Shown: positions 30,765 to 42,780 of the stretch, piece by piece
How the letters are laid out: the number at the start of each line of letters is the position of its first letter
Position numbering within the stretch: position 1 is the stretch's first letter
Origin: Patiria miniata
Taxonomy: Eukaryota; Echinodermata; Asteroidea; Valvatida; Asterinidae
Direction of reading: 5' to 3'
Length of the DNA stretch: 64,000 nt
Assembly: GCF_015706575.1 (NCBI RefSeq)
Contig: NW_024037053.1
Coordinates: forward strand, 620,001 to 684,000
Position numbers and translations under genes: made by a program
The notes under the pieces: model-generated
Told to the model about the DNA's origin: nothing
Seen by the model: the letters and a program-made list of their open reading frames with translations, nothing else
The model's database searches: none

Positions 30765-33247
30765 CAGCGGTACGAATACAACCTCAAAATTTCTAACGGC
30801 AGATATGGAGTTGGACACTGTCCAGCGCATCATTGGCTGACTGACCTGTGACCCAGGGGTCAACTTGACTTAAATATCCACGCATGAGTTTGTGGGTACA
30901 CCTGTGGTCCAATGGTTACAGTGTTCGCGATCGACTTGTGTGGCGTGGCACGTGGGTTCAAATCCTGACGGGGAACATGGTGCTTGTGCTCTTGAGCAAG
31001 GCACTTTACCATTATCGCTTCGTCTTTTGGATGGGACGTTAAGCCATGGGTCCCATGTGTTGTGTAATGCACGTTAAAGAACCCAGTAACACTTATTGCT
31101 ATAAGAGAAGGGGTTTGCCCCAGTGTTTCTGGCAGTGGCTGCAACATGCGCTGTGGCACCTAATGTAAACCATTATAAGGTTGCTACATAATGGGTCTCA
31201 TATTTCTCATAAACTTCATTTCCCTGTCTTTAAAAATAGACATAATTACCAGCGCCTTGAGCATCTACATTGTTGATAGATATGTGCGCTATATAAGACT
31301 CGGGTATTATTAATTACCCTAAGAAATATCTTTCATGAGAAAGTGGGGGTTCTGAAAAGAACGGTGGTGAGAATGGAGCGTGATGTTTCAAACAGTTGGT
31401 TCTGATCGTCCTCAGGAGACTGCTGGACTGGTGGAGCATGCCCCAGAGAAAAATTAGTCAGCCCCCTTTCTGATAAATAAGTTGGAAATCAATTTTGCAT
31501 TGATGAGTTGGGGAACTTTCAAGGCACTATAACCACTGAATATGAAGGAATTTGATTTTTGACCACATGTTTTCACAATGATCGAGTATTAGTTCTTTCA
31601 CTTTTTAAAGGAAATTATATTAAGGGAAAGAATATGTGCTTGGCCAGTTTTAAATAAGTATGCTTTAAACCGGCTTAGGGCCTGGATGCAGACATTATCG
31701 ACAAAAAGGTCCCAAGCCGATTTGAAACATACTTTTTCCATACCGGCCAGTTTAATACCGACCAAGCACATATTTATTCCCATTCATAAATACCTTTCGC
31801 TCAAAGAGTCAAAATTTCAAACGATTTTGTTCAACAATTTTACTTCGTGTTTTGTGAAACACCCCTGTAGCTATGTTTATGGTATGTGCCTCTTGCCAGT
31901 AGTACTAACAATCTCCTTATTTGGAGATTGGCGAGGATGTGGCGCGTACTGCCTGATGTGGCGCAGAACGCAGTGGTGCCGGTGTAGTGTGACTTTAGGA
32001 TTATAAAATACGGACTCATCGGTAGTATTGTGCATGCCTATAAGTGAAGATTGTGAACTTTCAACCTTAAAAGGGACCAGATTTTGTAGAAATACTTTTA
32101 CCTACATAACATCTAAGACTCATTTTTTGAGTTTCTCTGTCATTTTTGCTCGGGTTATTAAACAACAAAAAAATATTGGACCGTTCCTACATGTATCTCA
32201 CGCCAATAAGCAAGAAAACGCTCGTATTGGTTTCTCTATTATTGTAAAATAAACTTAATCTAGAGGTAATTGTTACTTGTGAAAAGTGCAATGCATTATA
32301 ATAAAAGTTGAAGTTGAGAATCAATTCTTTTAATTTTTGATTGGTTTTTACTTGTAAACCTTTTGGGGGGAAAACATTTGTGGTAGATTGAAAAGTGAAC
32401 GAGTATTTTTTTTTAATATTTAATTAAAAAAACTAGTGCAAGTGCACAATACGCTCTGGCCGCCTTTCCTGAAAGTCTTGCATGAAATGATTGTGCGTAC
32501 AAGCCCAGGCCAGCGTCCCACGCAAAAAATCACGTGCTGAAAATTGACCAAAATAAGACCCTAAGTTTCCTATAAAAATAGCGCGCTATAAACAATATGA
32601 CTATAACATTACTGCACATTATCTTGTCTCCATTTACAAAACTTTCATAAACAACTTAATGAATTGTTACAAACAATGTTTGTTAAGTATTTATTTTCTT
32701 TTGTGTGCGTTTGTTATTTAATTTTAAGTTGGGTAGTTACATTTTATGGGACACTTAGGGTGTCGTTCTTGGTCTATTTTCCGGGCACAGACATATATGC
32801 AAAATATACGCGCATGTGCATCGATTAAGACAAAGCCTGTTTTCTGATAACTTTCATCAAGAGTGCATTTATTGACGACGGCATGGCATTTGGTCAATTT
32901 TTTGTCAAATATTTTTGGTCAAGTTTCGGGGACAGACAGATAGATGGACAGACCGACCGACCAACTGATCACCAAGTGACATTTAAAAGGTCTTGCCAGA
33001 GCTTAAAACAGATCTTGCTGTTTTGTTCATAAAAAGATTTAAACCAATTTAAAAGACATTGATTTTTTTGGAGGTGAAGATACAACAGGTGATACAGTAT
33101 TATGTAACAAAAAGTTCTTTTGACAAAATCTGAACTATTGAGGGCGCTCTTCGGATACTCACGTGAAGTTTTGTCAATGACATGACAGCTGTGTGGAAAA
33201 TGCAGACTCATTCATCCGAATAAACTTAAGTTGAGAAGACGTTCATC
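30765..33247. other. Intergenic region between RPUSD1 and GGH
   Basis: No further gene seen. It holds a Deu-like SINE (30892-31315), an element of the GGGAATAAATATGTGCTTGG family (31618-31990), and a short GACAGACAGATAGATGGACA-type simple repeat at 32933-32972. The AT-rich stretch 32000-32900 shows no clear coding potential. The GGH promoter should lie near the right edge; no core element is obvious. Confidence 0.6.
30892..31315 (+). mobile_element. Deu-like SINE, full-length copy
   Basis: The head GGTCCAATGGTTACAGTG and B box GGGTTCAAATCCTGACG are followed by GCAAGGCACTTTACCATTAT, GATGGGACGTTAAGCC, GCACGTTAAAGAACCCAGTA, GAAGGGGTTTGCCCCAG, ACATAATGGGTCTCATATTT and the tail GTGCGCTATATAAGACTCGG plus ATT units. 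It begins 130 bases after the RPUSD1 stop codon, so it may lie in that gene's 3' untranslated region. Confidence 0.85.
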
Positions 33248-36200
33248 ATGGCGTTCAAGAGCACCTTGTTTCTGAGCTTGATATTGTGTGTTGTGTCTTC
33301 AGATGCGTTAAATGACAGTCCGGTTATTGGTAAGAATGCGGCAGGAATGATCAGGTGGGGAGGGAAGGGGGTGTAGGCTATTTCATGTTTTTTTCTGATG
33401 CAATTTTGTATCTGAGACTCTGTCACAGTGGTGGGGGGGGGGGGGGGGGTAGCCCCATGCATAGTTAGCCCCCTAGAACTATGGGTCTTACACTTAAGAC
33501 CCATAAGTAGTCATATCATTGTTATCAACGCAAACAAGCTGTATACTCTACAAATAATATCACAATCAACAACCGAAATTTAAAAAAGTAAAGTTTAGCT
33601 TTGGTACTTCGGAGCGGCCGCTGTATATTTTTAGGCAGAGGATAATTTAGCTGGAGACGGCAAACTTTTAGTAAACGTTAGCTTTCCGGATATGTGCTGA
33701 ACATGCTGAACATGCGCAGTAGCTGTTTTTTTTTTGTACTTAGGCCCTACACATTTTCTGGTGACAAATTTTAGTCTGGCTCCATGCCAACATTATCGTT
33801 GTAACTTCGTATTCACAAGCACAATTAGATGGGAATCAGACCATTTTACAATTTTGGACTTGATTTCCCATTTTACAATTTTTGGACTTGATTCTGCAAT
33901 AAAATGTTTGAGACATGTTAAAATAATAAAAAGAAGAATATTCTTATTTTGGGGGGATGGGGGGAAAAAACCCTTAAAAATGTCGCCAGCAGGGATCGAA
34001 CCCGGGTCTTCCCGCTCATGAGATCCGCATCCTCGCTCTTATCACCTAGACCACAGGTGCTACACAACCGTTGGTGGTAATTTAATATATCTTATAATTC
34101 AGCCCTATCTTAGAGAGTACAGCATCCTCTGTTGATAGGGATTGCCGCCGGCAAACCTTTAGTAAACGTTAGCTTGCCAGGATTACCGCCGGCAATATAT
34201 CCACTATCATATTTCTACCCCAAGACTATGCCCAGTAATTCTTGACACATACTTACGCTTATTTCACTAAAAAGAAAAAATGGTTGAATCGATCCTGATG
34301 GTGCAAAAAAATGATGAAAACGATCCCATTTCCGTACTGAATTTACAGTTTGAGTTTTAACGTTTTGACGTGCACGTCGTTGCACGCGAAGCCTTGTTGG
34401 TGAGACGTCAGAGTCTTTTGGGGAAAGATTCCCATATCTGGCCATCACTAATTTTTCCCTTCAGTGACCTATCAACCATCAAAAACTGATAATATGTCCT
34501 AAAAAGTCAAAATTAGAAAGGAAAATATTGAAGTATTTACTGATAAACACTTTAAAAATTTCAGGCCAGTCTCATAGGATTTGTGCACAGGGTGACATGG
34601 CCAGATAGGAATCTTTCCTCTTTTGGTCTGGGATTGGCCCGTCTGACGCCGCCCGCGATATGCACTATAAACATCGTGTCTGTGGTCGGTTCACCAGGCC
34701 AAACCACTGATCTCTATATAAAGACTGGATAGCGGATATCCATACACCAGTCACACAGTAGACTTTGCATATTGACCAATTCGCCCCCGGTCTCACGAAG
34801 ATGGCCGCGTATAATGCGAACGTTCTACGCGTATACAGCGCGCTGTATCAAGAGTTGACGCGCATTTTGGTCACGTACACATATTATGATGTTCTAAAGA
34901 GGACACATTTCCACAGTGATTATTATTTCCAAAACGCTGAAAAAGGAACTGCGGCATTTAAAAAAAAGTAAACCACGACGTTGGAAAAATTGTAAATCGT
35001 GGTCAGTGGTGGTGGTCAATATATAAATCAAGTGAACCGCAATGTTACAAAAGTAACCATGATGCTATAAAGACGGCAACTTGTCCTTTGTAGATCACCA
35101 GCCGGTCTCACCGGTCTCACCAATATGGCATCAAATTCATTCATTGTGCGGCTCTTTATCCGCTATCCAGTCTTTATATAGAGGTCAGTGGGCCAAACCA
35201 ACCGAAGCATTATAGATACCTGAAACCATTTATGAATGAGAATAAATGAATGGAAATAAACATGTACTTGGCTGGTATTAAATACTTTGTATAAGACCTG
35301 TTGGATTCTGGATGCTGATAATTACCCTCGCCTTCGGCTCGGGTAATCATCAGCATCCAGAATCCAACCTGTCTTAAAACAGAGTGTTTAAAAACTGGCC
35401 AAGCACACATTTATTCCCTTTTTATTTGTATAATTTTTTGTTTCTCTCTGCACGCTGAGTTGTTTATATTTGGTCTACATTTCTTCCGCTTCCCTCAGGT
35501 GTTTTGTCTCAGAGCACTCCGTCCAAGAAGTACGGTGATGCGTACATTGCCGCCTCCTACGTTAAGTTTGTGGAGTCAGCCGGGGCAAGGGTGGTCCCCC
35601 TTCTCATCGACCAGCCGGATTCCTACTACGAAAAGATGTTTGCTTCTCTCAATGGGTGAGATGAAAAATACCATGCTTATCCAGAAGGCTCTTTTCGTTG
35701 TTACAGTTTGTGAGTTTCCAACTGTTCTCTTAGTCTGAGTATCACCCGTTGCCCACAGAGCCCTCTCTGTCTCCGGTCCAACGTCTGATATGTATCTAAG
35801 CATGCAAATTTATGCGACCCTGCGCTCCAGCCAAGGGCGGATCCAGAACACAATTTTTGGGGGGGCCAAAAAAATTTTTGGTCCCCCCAAAAAGTGGGTC
35901 TAAAAAATTATGGCGTGGGGTTCGAGGCCCGCTTAAGGGCCCCGAAATTTTTTTGGATTCTAGATGCTCTGTGGTGCGATCTGAGGCAATTTCTGACCAC
36001 TTTAACCAATTTTTTTTTAGGAAAAGATGGTGGTGAACTCATTGCCTGCCTTTATTGCGATGTCACATTAAAAAAAAAAAAATTTGTTTCGTTTTGGGGG
36101 GGGCCATGGCCCCCTTTGGCCCCCCCCCCCCTGGATCCGCCCTTGGCTCCAGCCAATGGGAGTCGACATCAGTCCTTCTGATTTGAAAATCACAGATGTG

Positions 36201-39200
36201 TGAAAAAAGGCACACCTGGATTTTTCTAGGTGTGTGATTTTTCTAGGCGTGTGATTTTTTAGGCGTGTGATTCTGTGATCCAAGCTGGGACTGAACAATC
36301 TTTTCTTTCCATAATATTCATCTTGGTTTACAACAAAGCATTCTCTTCACTGATGTACTTTATTTTTCACGGAAAGATTCCCATATGTGGCCATCACTTG
36401 TCACCCTGTGCACAAACCGTATGAGACTGGTCTGAACATTTCTAAGTGTTTTCTCAGTAAATACTTCAATAGTTTTCCTGCCAAATTTGACTTTTTGGAC
36501 ATATCACTTTTGATGGCTGATGGGTCACTGAAGGGAAAAATTAGTGATGCATGGACAAAAAGTTATGAAATATAATTATGCCGTAAATGTATGCCAAGGT
36601 GTGCGGTACTGAGGATTCAGGCGTGTGATTATTCGCACTTCTCAGGAAGCTTTTAGGCGTGTGATGGCGTGGGGGTGTGATCGCACGCCTCAAATCAGAA
36701 GGACTGCGACATGATGTCATTTCATTCCAAAATCTGGACTGAGCTGTTGATTGGTCAATTTGGATGCCATGACTTTGTAATACCAGAACGGGCATCTAGA
36801 TCTGATAAAACCCGACATTGGCTTTCAAAACGGGTTACCGAAGACCCGATTTAGAAGGTACCCGTTGAATGGTCAGAATCTCAAGGCCAAGAAGCAGTCT
36901 TGTTTTGCACAATTAATCGCCGAATCTGCTCACATATCATAGACCCTTGACTTCATGAAAACTCTTGTTATGTACCGGAAGCTTCTATTCTTTTCTGATC
37001 CTTAGGAAATGGATGCGCTGTTCATGGCCACAGAAAACCGTGACATTGTATAATATCCTCACTATGTTTCTGTCATTGATTTGTAGAGTGTTGTTTCCAG
37101 GCGGTGGAATGGACGACCCGATTCATTCACCATATGGAAAAGCAGGAAAGATGTTCTATGACCTAGCCATCAAGGTACGCACAATGTTTCAATTTATGAC
37201 TTGAGATGTCAGGCAACGATGTGAAGAATTTATTTCCAAAATGGGGTATATTTCGAAAAAGTGAAAAGTTGCACAGTAATGAAAACTTTGTAAGTATAAC
37301 AGCTGTTTGTACACTACATGTTTGGTTTTTGATATTTTGAAGGTAGTAGGTTCACATTCCAATCCATTTCTTTGTTTAACTTTTAAATAATCGTTATACG
37401 TGCCTAGTCGGTTTCTCTATGTGGTTTATTTGAAGATTTTGTGGTATGCGGTTTATTTAATGCCAGGCAAAAGCCATAAGGCCAATTGAGCCCGTCGCAC
37501 ACGAGAGCTACGTGCTCAGCAAAAACTCAATCTAGGCCGTTTGCTCAGCACGTAGCTCACAAAATATCACCGTCAATTTCTGCTGATTTTTCCGCCTCGC
37601 GAGGTCGTGAGGCAAATTTCTATCCTGTTTGATTTTTTCGCTGCGCGAGGCAAAAAACTCACCGTTTGCGGGCAACCTGTGCTACATGCTGAGCTAAAAA
37701 CTAGCCAATGAAAGCGCATAACATGTATTCTTGTCTAACGGTTGCGTGATTTCAAAAATAGGGACCATTGAGTTTTTCTTGAGGCGAGAAAAATCAAACA
37801 GGATCGATATTTGCCTCACGGCCTCGCGAGGCAGAAAACTCAGCAAAACCTCACCGCACACACAGGGATATTTTGTGAGCTGCATGCTGAGCAAACGGCC
37901 TTGAAAGACTTTTTGCTCGGCAAGTCGCTCTCGTGTGCGGCGGGCTTTAACGGAAAGGGGAAAACAAATAGCAATCTATTGCATGATAGGAAACATTAAC
38001 TGTTCAAATTCATGGGAATTTATAGTAAAAGGTTTACAGGGCAACGTAAGAGGCAACAGCTCCATGCCACGATTTCATTGATTGGTCAGAATGCAGATTT
38101 ATCATGCAGTATTTTGGAAAAATCACTCTTGTTCCTAAGCACAGTTATTATCGCTCTGCCTAACAGTATGTACTTCCTCAATGATTACCCACAATGTTAG
38201 AGACTAAGCCATGCCTGAGTCACACTTGACCCTGCGTTAGATTCATTTGGAACAGGTGCGCAGTTATGGGACGTAAAGCCGTGGGGCCCATGTGTTGCAA
38301 AATGCACGTAAAAGAACCCAGTAACACTTATCGCGAAAGAGAAGGGGTTCGCCCCGGTGTTTCTGCCAGTGTGTTTATTCCTCTTACATATGAGGCTGCA
38401 ACTTCAAGGAAGAAAGGAAGGCATTCACCATATCCCAAAATTCAAGTACTTTTGTCAAAAGTCCCTCTTTCCTCCATTCAGAGTTATGACGAAAGAGGAG
38501 ACTACTTTCCTATCTGGGGAACTTGCCTGGGTATGGAGCTCTTAGTTCGGATAACAGCTAACGAAGATTTGCTGACATCAACTGATGCTTCAGAAGTATC
38601 CTGGCCCCTCCAGCTAACAAAAGGTAAACAAGGTTCCTTGTAGATATATGATAAAGTAAACTCTAATTAACTCAAATTTGGATAACTCAAAATCCCTTGA
38701 TCTCGAAGCAATAATCCATTCCCATCAAGAGAATAGGATATTATGTACATGAATACCCCCGTAACTCGAAATGCCTGCCCCGTTTCCTCCGTTTATCTTG
38801 AACTTTTTGTCAGCTAGTCCATAAAAAAATCACTTCCTGGCAGTAACAAAGAAGAGTAAAAAGACTGAATTTTTGTTTCCATGAGTCATTACTGTTCAAC
38901 TTGGGGATGCAGTGTACTCAATGCCATGGTGATCGGAGTCCAGCCAGTAACTGCAACAAATCCTGGCTTTCGAGTTAGCCTGATCACTACCACTGGCCCA
39001 ATTGTAGCTCGCACGCCAGCTGTCTCTTTGTGGTGGCCATGCGACCACATTGGGAACCTTTGAGGATGCGCACGAGTTATTGCCTGATCGCTACTGCCAG
39101 CCCAGTTGCAGCTGGTGCGCCCTCTAGCGAGGAAATAGGACCAGCCACGTGACCGCACATCGGAAAACCCCGAGAATGTCCGTTGATATCGATAGACAAA

Positions 39201-42200
39201 CGACACAAAATAAAGACTTACTACGTGTAGTTACAGAACTGAGTGGTTTATTGTCATGTTTACTATACATGTAGATCAGACACTTTTAGGTAAGAACAAT
39301 ATGAAATCTGAGTAAAACATGATGATTTTGTGTAACAAAACATTATTAGAATGAAAAAAAAAGAAGGAAAGTGTGCCAAATAACGTGTCTGTTTCATCCA
39401 AGATTTTAAAGACAGTCGGCTCTTCCATGGAGCAGAGCAGTCTGTGGTGAGCATCCTGTCAAATGAAAATGTGACGTACAACAGCCACAATCTCGGACTG
39501 ACACCTACCGTAAGTGCTGGCAGTGTCACTTAAAAGGTAGTGTAGATAAGTTGCAGCTATCCAGAAAGCACGGTAACTGACCAAATTATTGTTACAAAGG
39601 TTTACTTTGTTAAAAGATACTAAAGGCACCAAACTCAGGGTTCGACCTTAACTTTTTTGTGCACTAGCCAGTCGGGCTACTGAAACGGCCCCTTAACTAG
39701 CCCGGAAGCATTTTCACTAGCCCGCATTTTTTTTTTTAGCTCAAATATAAAATGCTGTATTTTCAGGCTCAATTCTGAGGCAATTAAACAGATCTAATTG
39801 AACCCTTTAGAATAGTTAGAATTAATGATTTATTTCTTCCTGTCCTTTCATCTTTGCCGTAGCCCAATAACTTTTGACTCGCCAGCCGGGCTACTTAAGG
39901 AATAGTTTGACTAGCCCGTCGCTGTTATGACTAGCATTAGGCTAGCGGGCTACCGCTAATTTCGAACCCTGCCAAACTCCCTGTAAAATGACTCCTTCCG
40001 GTGTACTGTAATTTTGAAGAGAACCATAAAAGAAGGTCATTTTCAAACATGAGTCAAGTGAAACATTTTTAGAAATTTATATGAGTATTTGGTTTGTAAT
40101 TGGGTGAATTCATGTAAGGGTGCGCGCCAGCGTTGACTCAACGCACACACGCGTGGTTGCTATTATTCGTTGGTTCAGGGCAATTGGCCAAATGAGAACG
40201 TGCTCCAGATACTGATTTCTGGCACAATTCAAAATACAACTTGGCAACGTCAGGCTTGTCACTCGGTCAAGTGTTCCATGTTGCTACGTTTGGCAGGGTT
40301 CTAGCAAACATACCAAAGAGGGTTAGGGTTTTAAGGGGAAAAAATATGCGCTTGGCCGGTTTTAAACAGATACATTTAACACCGGGTAGGGGCCTGGACA
40401 CTGATAATGTCCTGAGGCAAATTGGTGATGGCCATTTTGGCGACCAGGCAGAACACAGTGGGATTGGAATGAAGTGGCACATACTGTGCGCTTGGCACGT
40501 ACTGCACTTTGCGGTGCAGAACGCAGCGGTGCCGCAAAAAGTGTTTAAAACTAGCTGGTGTTTTATCAACCGTTTAAAACCACCCACGTGACGGGCTCTC
40601 GACCAATAGGAGTGGTATTTATGCTTGGTAATTATTTTGCTCCAGAATTTTTCCAAGTCGTCAGCTCTTAAGTCGTTTTACCGAGTGCTGTCCACCAATG
40701 TCGACAAGAATGGGAAAGTCTTTATCTCTACAATAGAAGGTAAGAATAGACACATGGTAACTTAGTGACCGAAAAATGCACAAGATGCTGGGAAAACCAA
40801 GGGGAAACAATGCTGTTCTTGTAGTGTGGTTCCCTTACCCTACTTCAGACGAACCGGAGCAATTTCTAGACGTTGGGGAATTGCCAGATCAGGGAACCAG
40901 ACTAGCTGGCTTGCACCCGTTCACGGATGTGTAACCGATTTTGGTAACTAAATTTGGTAAATTGGGGGCAGTATTTGGAAAAAAAAGTCTGGTTTATTTC
41001 CAAAATGGTCAGCAGACCATCGTTGGAAATTGATACAAAAATTCAATTTTGTTGAAAATGACAGCACACCGGGTGCCATGATTTCGCAGGATGCCTGAGA
41101 CTATTATTCACTTACAGTCAAAAGGTATTGATAAATAATTTGGTAGTTTTGTTTCTTGATGTTTGAAAATGTTGTATAGTACCTTTAACTGGGATTATTC
41201 AAAATGTTCTCTACAAGGTGTTACGTGTATGTCAGAAATATTTGCCTGATTGGCATCATTTTAGAGTAAAATCTTTTGCTCTAAAGCTACAGTCCATCAT
41301 TTGCAGCTATCCAGAAAGTAACTGACGTAATTATTGTTGAAACACATGCTTGGTTGAAAAAAAGTAAGGGAACTAAACTCCCTGGGAAATTTTAAGCACT
41401 TTTGTTGCTTCAAACGAACAAAATGCACAAACTATAAATGATGGACTGTACCTTTGAACTGCAAGAGAGCCTCTTAAAAATTTCTTTCCTGCTGTCTCTC
41501 TGATTGTTCCATAGCAATGTATTACCCCATTTACGGCGTCCAGTTTCATCCGGAGAAGAACCCTTATGAGTGGGAATCCAAGAGTATCAATCATTCATAC
41601 GATGCTGTTAAAGCCACTCAGTTCTTTGCAGATTTCTTCGTTTCAGAAGGTGAGAAACATTGATGTAATATTGGGCTATAGGGGCCCCCTTTAACCCTGA
41701 CTCCCCAGCATAATTTACTAGGAACCGTACCCATCCTGGCAAATTTCAACACCCACATGAGAAATCGTACACACACACTGTTGGACTTAGTTTCTGGGGG
41801 TATGCCAAACCCAATGTAAAAGACCATCATTTTAGGGGTACTGTACCTATCCCAACAGATTTCAACAAAACCTGCTGTTGGGCTTTGATGGGTTGAGTTC
41901 GGTTAGGGTTAATGACGAAAGCATTATACTGTAGCTTCGGTTTGTGGTAACACCATGTGGTTGTGTGCACTTTCGCTGAGTTCAGGGTGAGTAAAAAAAA
42001 AAGGAAACCCAAAAAGCAGGACCATTTTCTTAATAAAGTTCAGCATGTAGCACTTTCTAAATCTAGTATATGAAAGCTCAATTAATAAGCTTTCTTTCAG
42101 TACAAGAATCATTCAAATCACTCATATACTTTTCAAGTTACGGAATTTTAAACACAACCACCGTTTAGAAGTTCTGTCCACTGATCACAAAAAATGTGCG

Positions 42201-42780
42201 TGTCCTTTCAGCAAAATGAAAACAACTTACATACACTGCTATTGTTTTTGTTTAGCTGAAAGAGCACTTACCTTTTTTGTGATACGTGGACAAAACTTTA
42301 AAACAGTAGTTGTGTTTAAAAGTCTGTAGCTTGAAAAGACTTTCTTGACATTATGACTTGACTCGACTCACTTCCTTCAAATGACTCAACTAGACTATAC
42401 TCTGTGACTCGACTGGACCTTCTTGACCTAATGACTCGACTCGAGGCAATTCTTTAAAATGACTCGACTCAACTCCAGTCACAAAATTCAGTGACTCGTC
42501 ACAACTCTTGACTCAACTACAAATTGTATTCACCAAACAAAGCCTTAAATCACATTCATTCAGCATTTCAAGATGCTTGTTCACATTTTTATCGTGTCTC
42601 AACTGAATCAACCTCCTGATGTTTCTCTTGACAGCTCGCAAGAGCTACCACTCCTTCAGCCCCGGGACTTTGGACAAGTACCTCATCTACAACTACTGTC
42701 CTATCTTCACCGATTCGTACTTTGAACAGGGCTACTTCTTTAATGTGTCAAGTACCTTAAGAGAAAAATTAACCTATTAG
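33248..42780 (+). CDS. GGH: GGH, gamma-glutamyl hydrolase (8 coding exons)
   Basis: Removes gamma-linked glutamates from folyl and antifolyl polyglutamates; acts in lysosomes or is secreted (family knowledge). Exons 33248-33329, 35499-35655, 37087-37174, 38482-38623, 39412-39509, 40646-40739, 41515-41649, 42635-42780 sum to 942 nt, 313 residues (human 318); all phases agree. Seen: signal peptide with core TLFLSLILCVVSS, YIAASYVKFVESAGARVVPL, LFPGGGMDD, catalytic Cys in FPIWGTCLGMELL (C124), YPIYGVQFHPEKNPYEWE with catalytic H232 and E234, and one NVT plus one NVS glycosylation site. The start has A at -3 and G at +4. Oddity: the last three codons and the TAG stop lie inside the left end of a TTAA transposon (42769-43395), so the extreme C-terminus is transposon-derived. 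Confidence 0.95.
33950..34070 (-). mobile_element. tRNA-derived SINE head
   Basis: Minus strand: GGTCTAGGTGATAAGAGCG (A-box region) and CCGGGTTCGATCCCTGC (B box). The following CATTTTTAAGGG is not a tRNA 3' end and no stem closes, so this is a SINE or pseudo-tRNA, not a tRNA gene. It lies in GGH intron 1. Confidence 0.6.
34425..34618. mobile_element. Short MITE, CATATCTGGCCATCACT family
   Basis: Ends AGATTCCCATATCTGGCCAT and, complemented, AGATTCCTATCTGGCCATGT. A second copy lies in opposite orientation at 36372-36552 and shares GACTTTTTGGACATAT-type and AAATACTTCAATA-type interior words. Both are in the first two GGH introns. Confidence 0.65.
34705..35190. mobile_element. hAT-type MITE with perfect 8-bp target duplication
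   Basis: Ends CACTGATCTCTATATAAAGA and, complemented, CACTGACCTCTATATAAAGA, both followed by CTGGATAGCGGATA. They are flanked by GGCCAAAC on both sides (34697-34704 and 35191-35198). The 8-bp duplication points to hAT. The interior has GGTCTCACCGGTCTCACC-type repeats. It lies in GGH intron 1. Confidence 0.9.
35832..36145. mobile_element. hAT-type MITE, CAAGGGCGGATCCAG ends, perfect 8-bp duplication
   Basis: Left CAAGGGCGGATCCAG, right its complement CTGGATCCGCCCTTG; flanks GCTCCAGC at 35824-35831 and 36146-36153 are identical. G and C runs lie just inside both ends. The identical flanks and intact ends suggest a fairly recent insertion. It lies in GGH intron 2. Confidence 0.92.
36166..36712. 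mobile_element. MITE with GTCCTTCTGATTTGA ends and internal GGCGTGTGATT repeats
   Basis: Ends AGTCCTTCTGATTTGA and its complement TCAAATCAGAAGGACT. The interior has at least five copies of GGCGTGTGATT or close variants on both sides of a nested short MITE (36372-36552). The near-matching flanks TCGACATC and GCGACATG may be a decayed 8-bp duplication. Confidence 0.65.
37486..37947. mobile_element. MITE with AGCCCGYCGCACACGAGAGC ends
   Basis: Left AGCCCGTCGCACACGAGAGC and right, complemented, AGCCCGCCGCACACGAGAGC. Inside both arms, ACGTGCTCAGC/GCTGAGCA..GCATGCTGAGC words and CTCGCGAGG palindromes repeat. It lies in GGH intron 3. The superfamily is not determined. Confidence 0.75.
38262..38370 (+). 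mobile_element. Deu-like SINE fragment
   Basis: Only the central body is present: ATGGGACGTAAAGCCGTGGG, ATGCACGTAAAAGAACCCAG, AACACTTATCGCGAAAGAGA and GGGGTTCGCCCCGGTGTTTC. It lacks head and tail. It lies about 110 bases upstream of GGH exon 4. Confidence 0.75.
39530..40235. mobile_element. K2-family TTAA MITE broken by a hAT-type insertion
   Basis: Left end TTAA plus AAGGTAGTGTAG, then the usual GCAGCTATCCAGAAAGC and AAAGATACTAAAGG. A second element with ends CAGGGTTCGACCTTAACT and, complemented, CAGGGTTCGAAATTAGCGGT (39636-39971) interrupts it; CCAAACT is repeated on both sides, though shifted by one base from a perfect 8-bp duplication. The K2 sequence then resumes (CTCCCTGTAAAATGACTCC). 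The right end is unclear. It starts 20 bases after the donor of GGH exon 5. Confidence 0.7.
40815..41188. mobile_element. K1-family TTAA MITE, left end lost
   Basis: It contains the family words CTACTTCAGACGAACC, the palindrome region CCAAAATGGTCAGCAGACCA, and the right end GAAAATGTTGTATAGTACCT plus TTAA. The usual left terminus is missing. It lies in GGH intron 6, about 75 bases after exon 6. A K2 fragment (41280-41457) follows within 100 bases. Confidence 0.7.
41691..41912. mobile_element. piggyBac-like TTAA MITE, copy e
   Basis: TTAA at both ends (41691-41694, 41909-41912) with termini CCCTGACTCCCC and, complemented, CCCTAACCGAACTCAACCC. Interior words GGAACCGTACCCATCC and GGTACTGTACCTATCC with CAGATTTCAACA or CAAATTTCAACA occur twice. 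It lies in the last GGH intron, 41 bases after the donor of exon 7. Confidence 0.75.

Noticed and set aside
40267-40656. 129-residue minus-strand open frame
   Set aside because: It lies over a repeat element found elsewhere in the window (31618, 15970) and shows no protein family.
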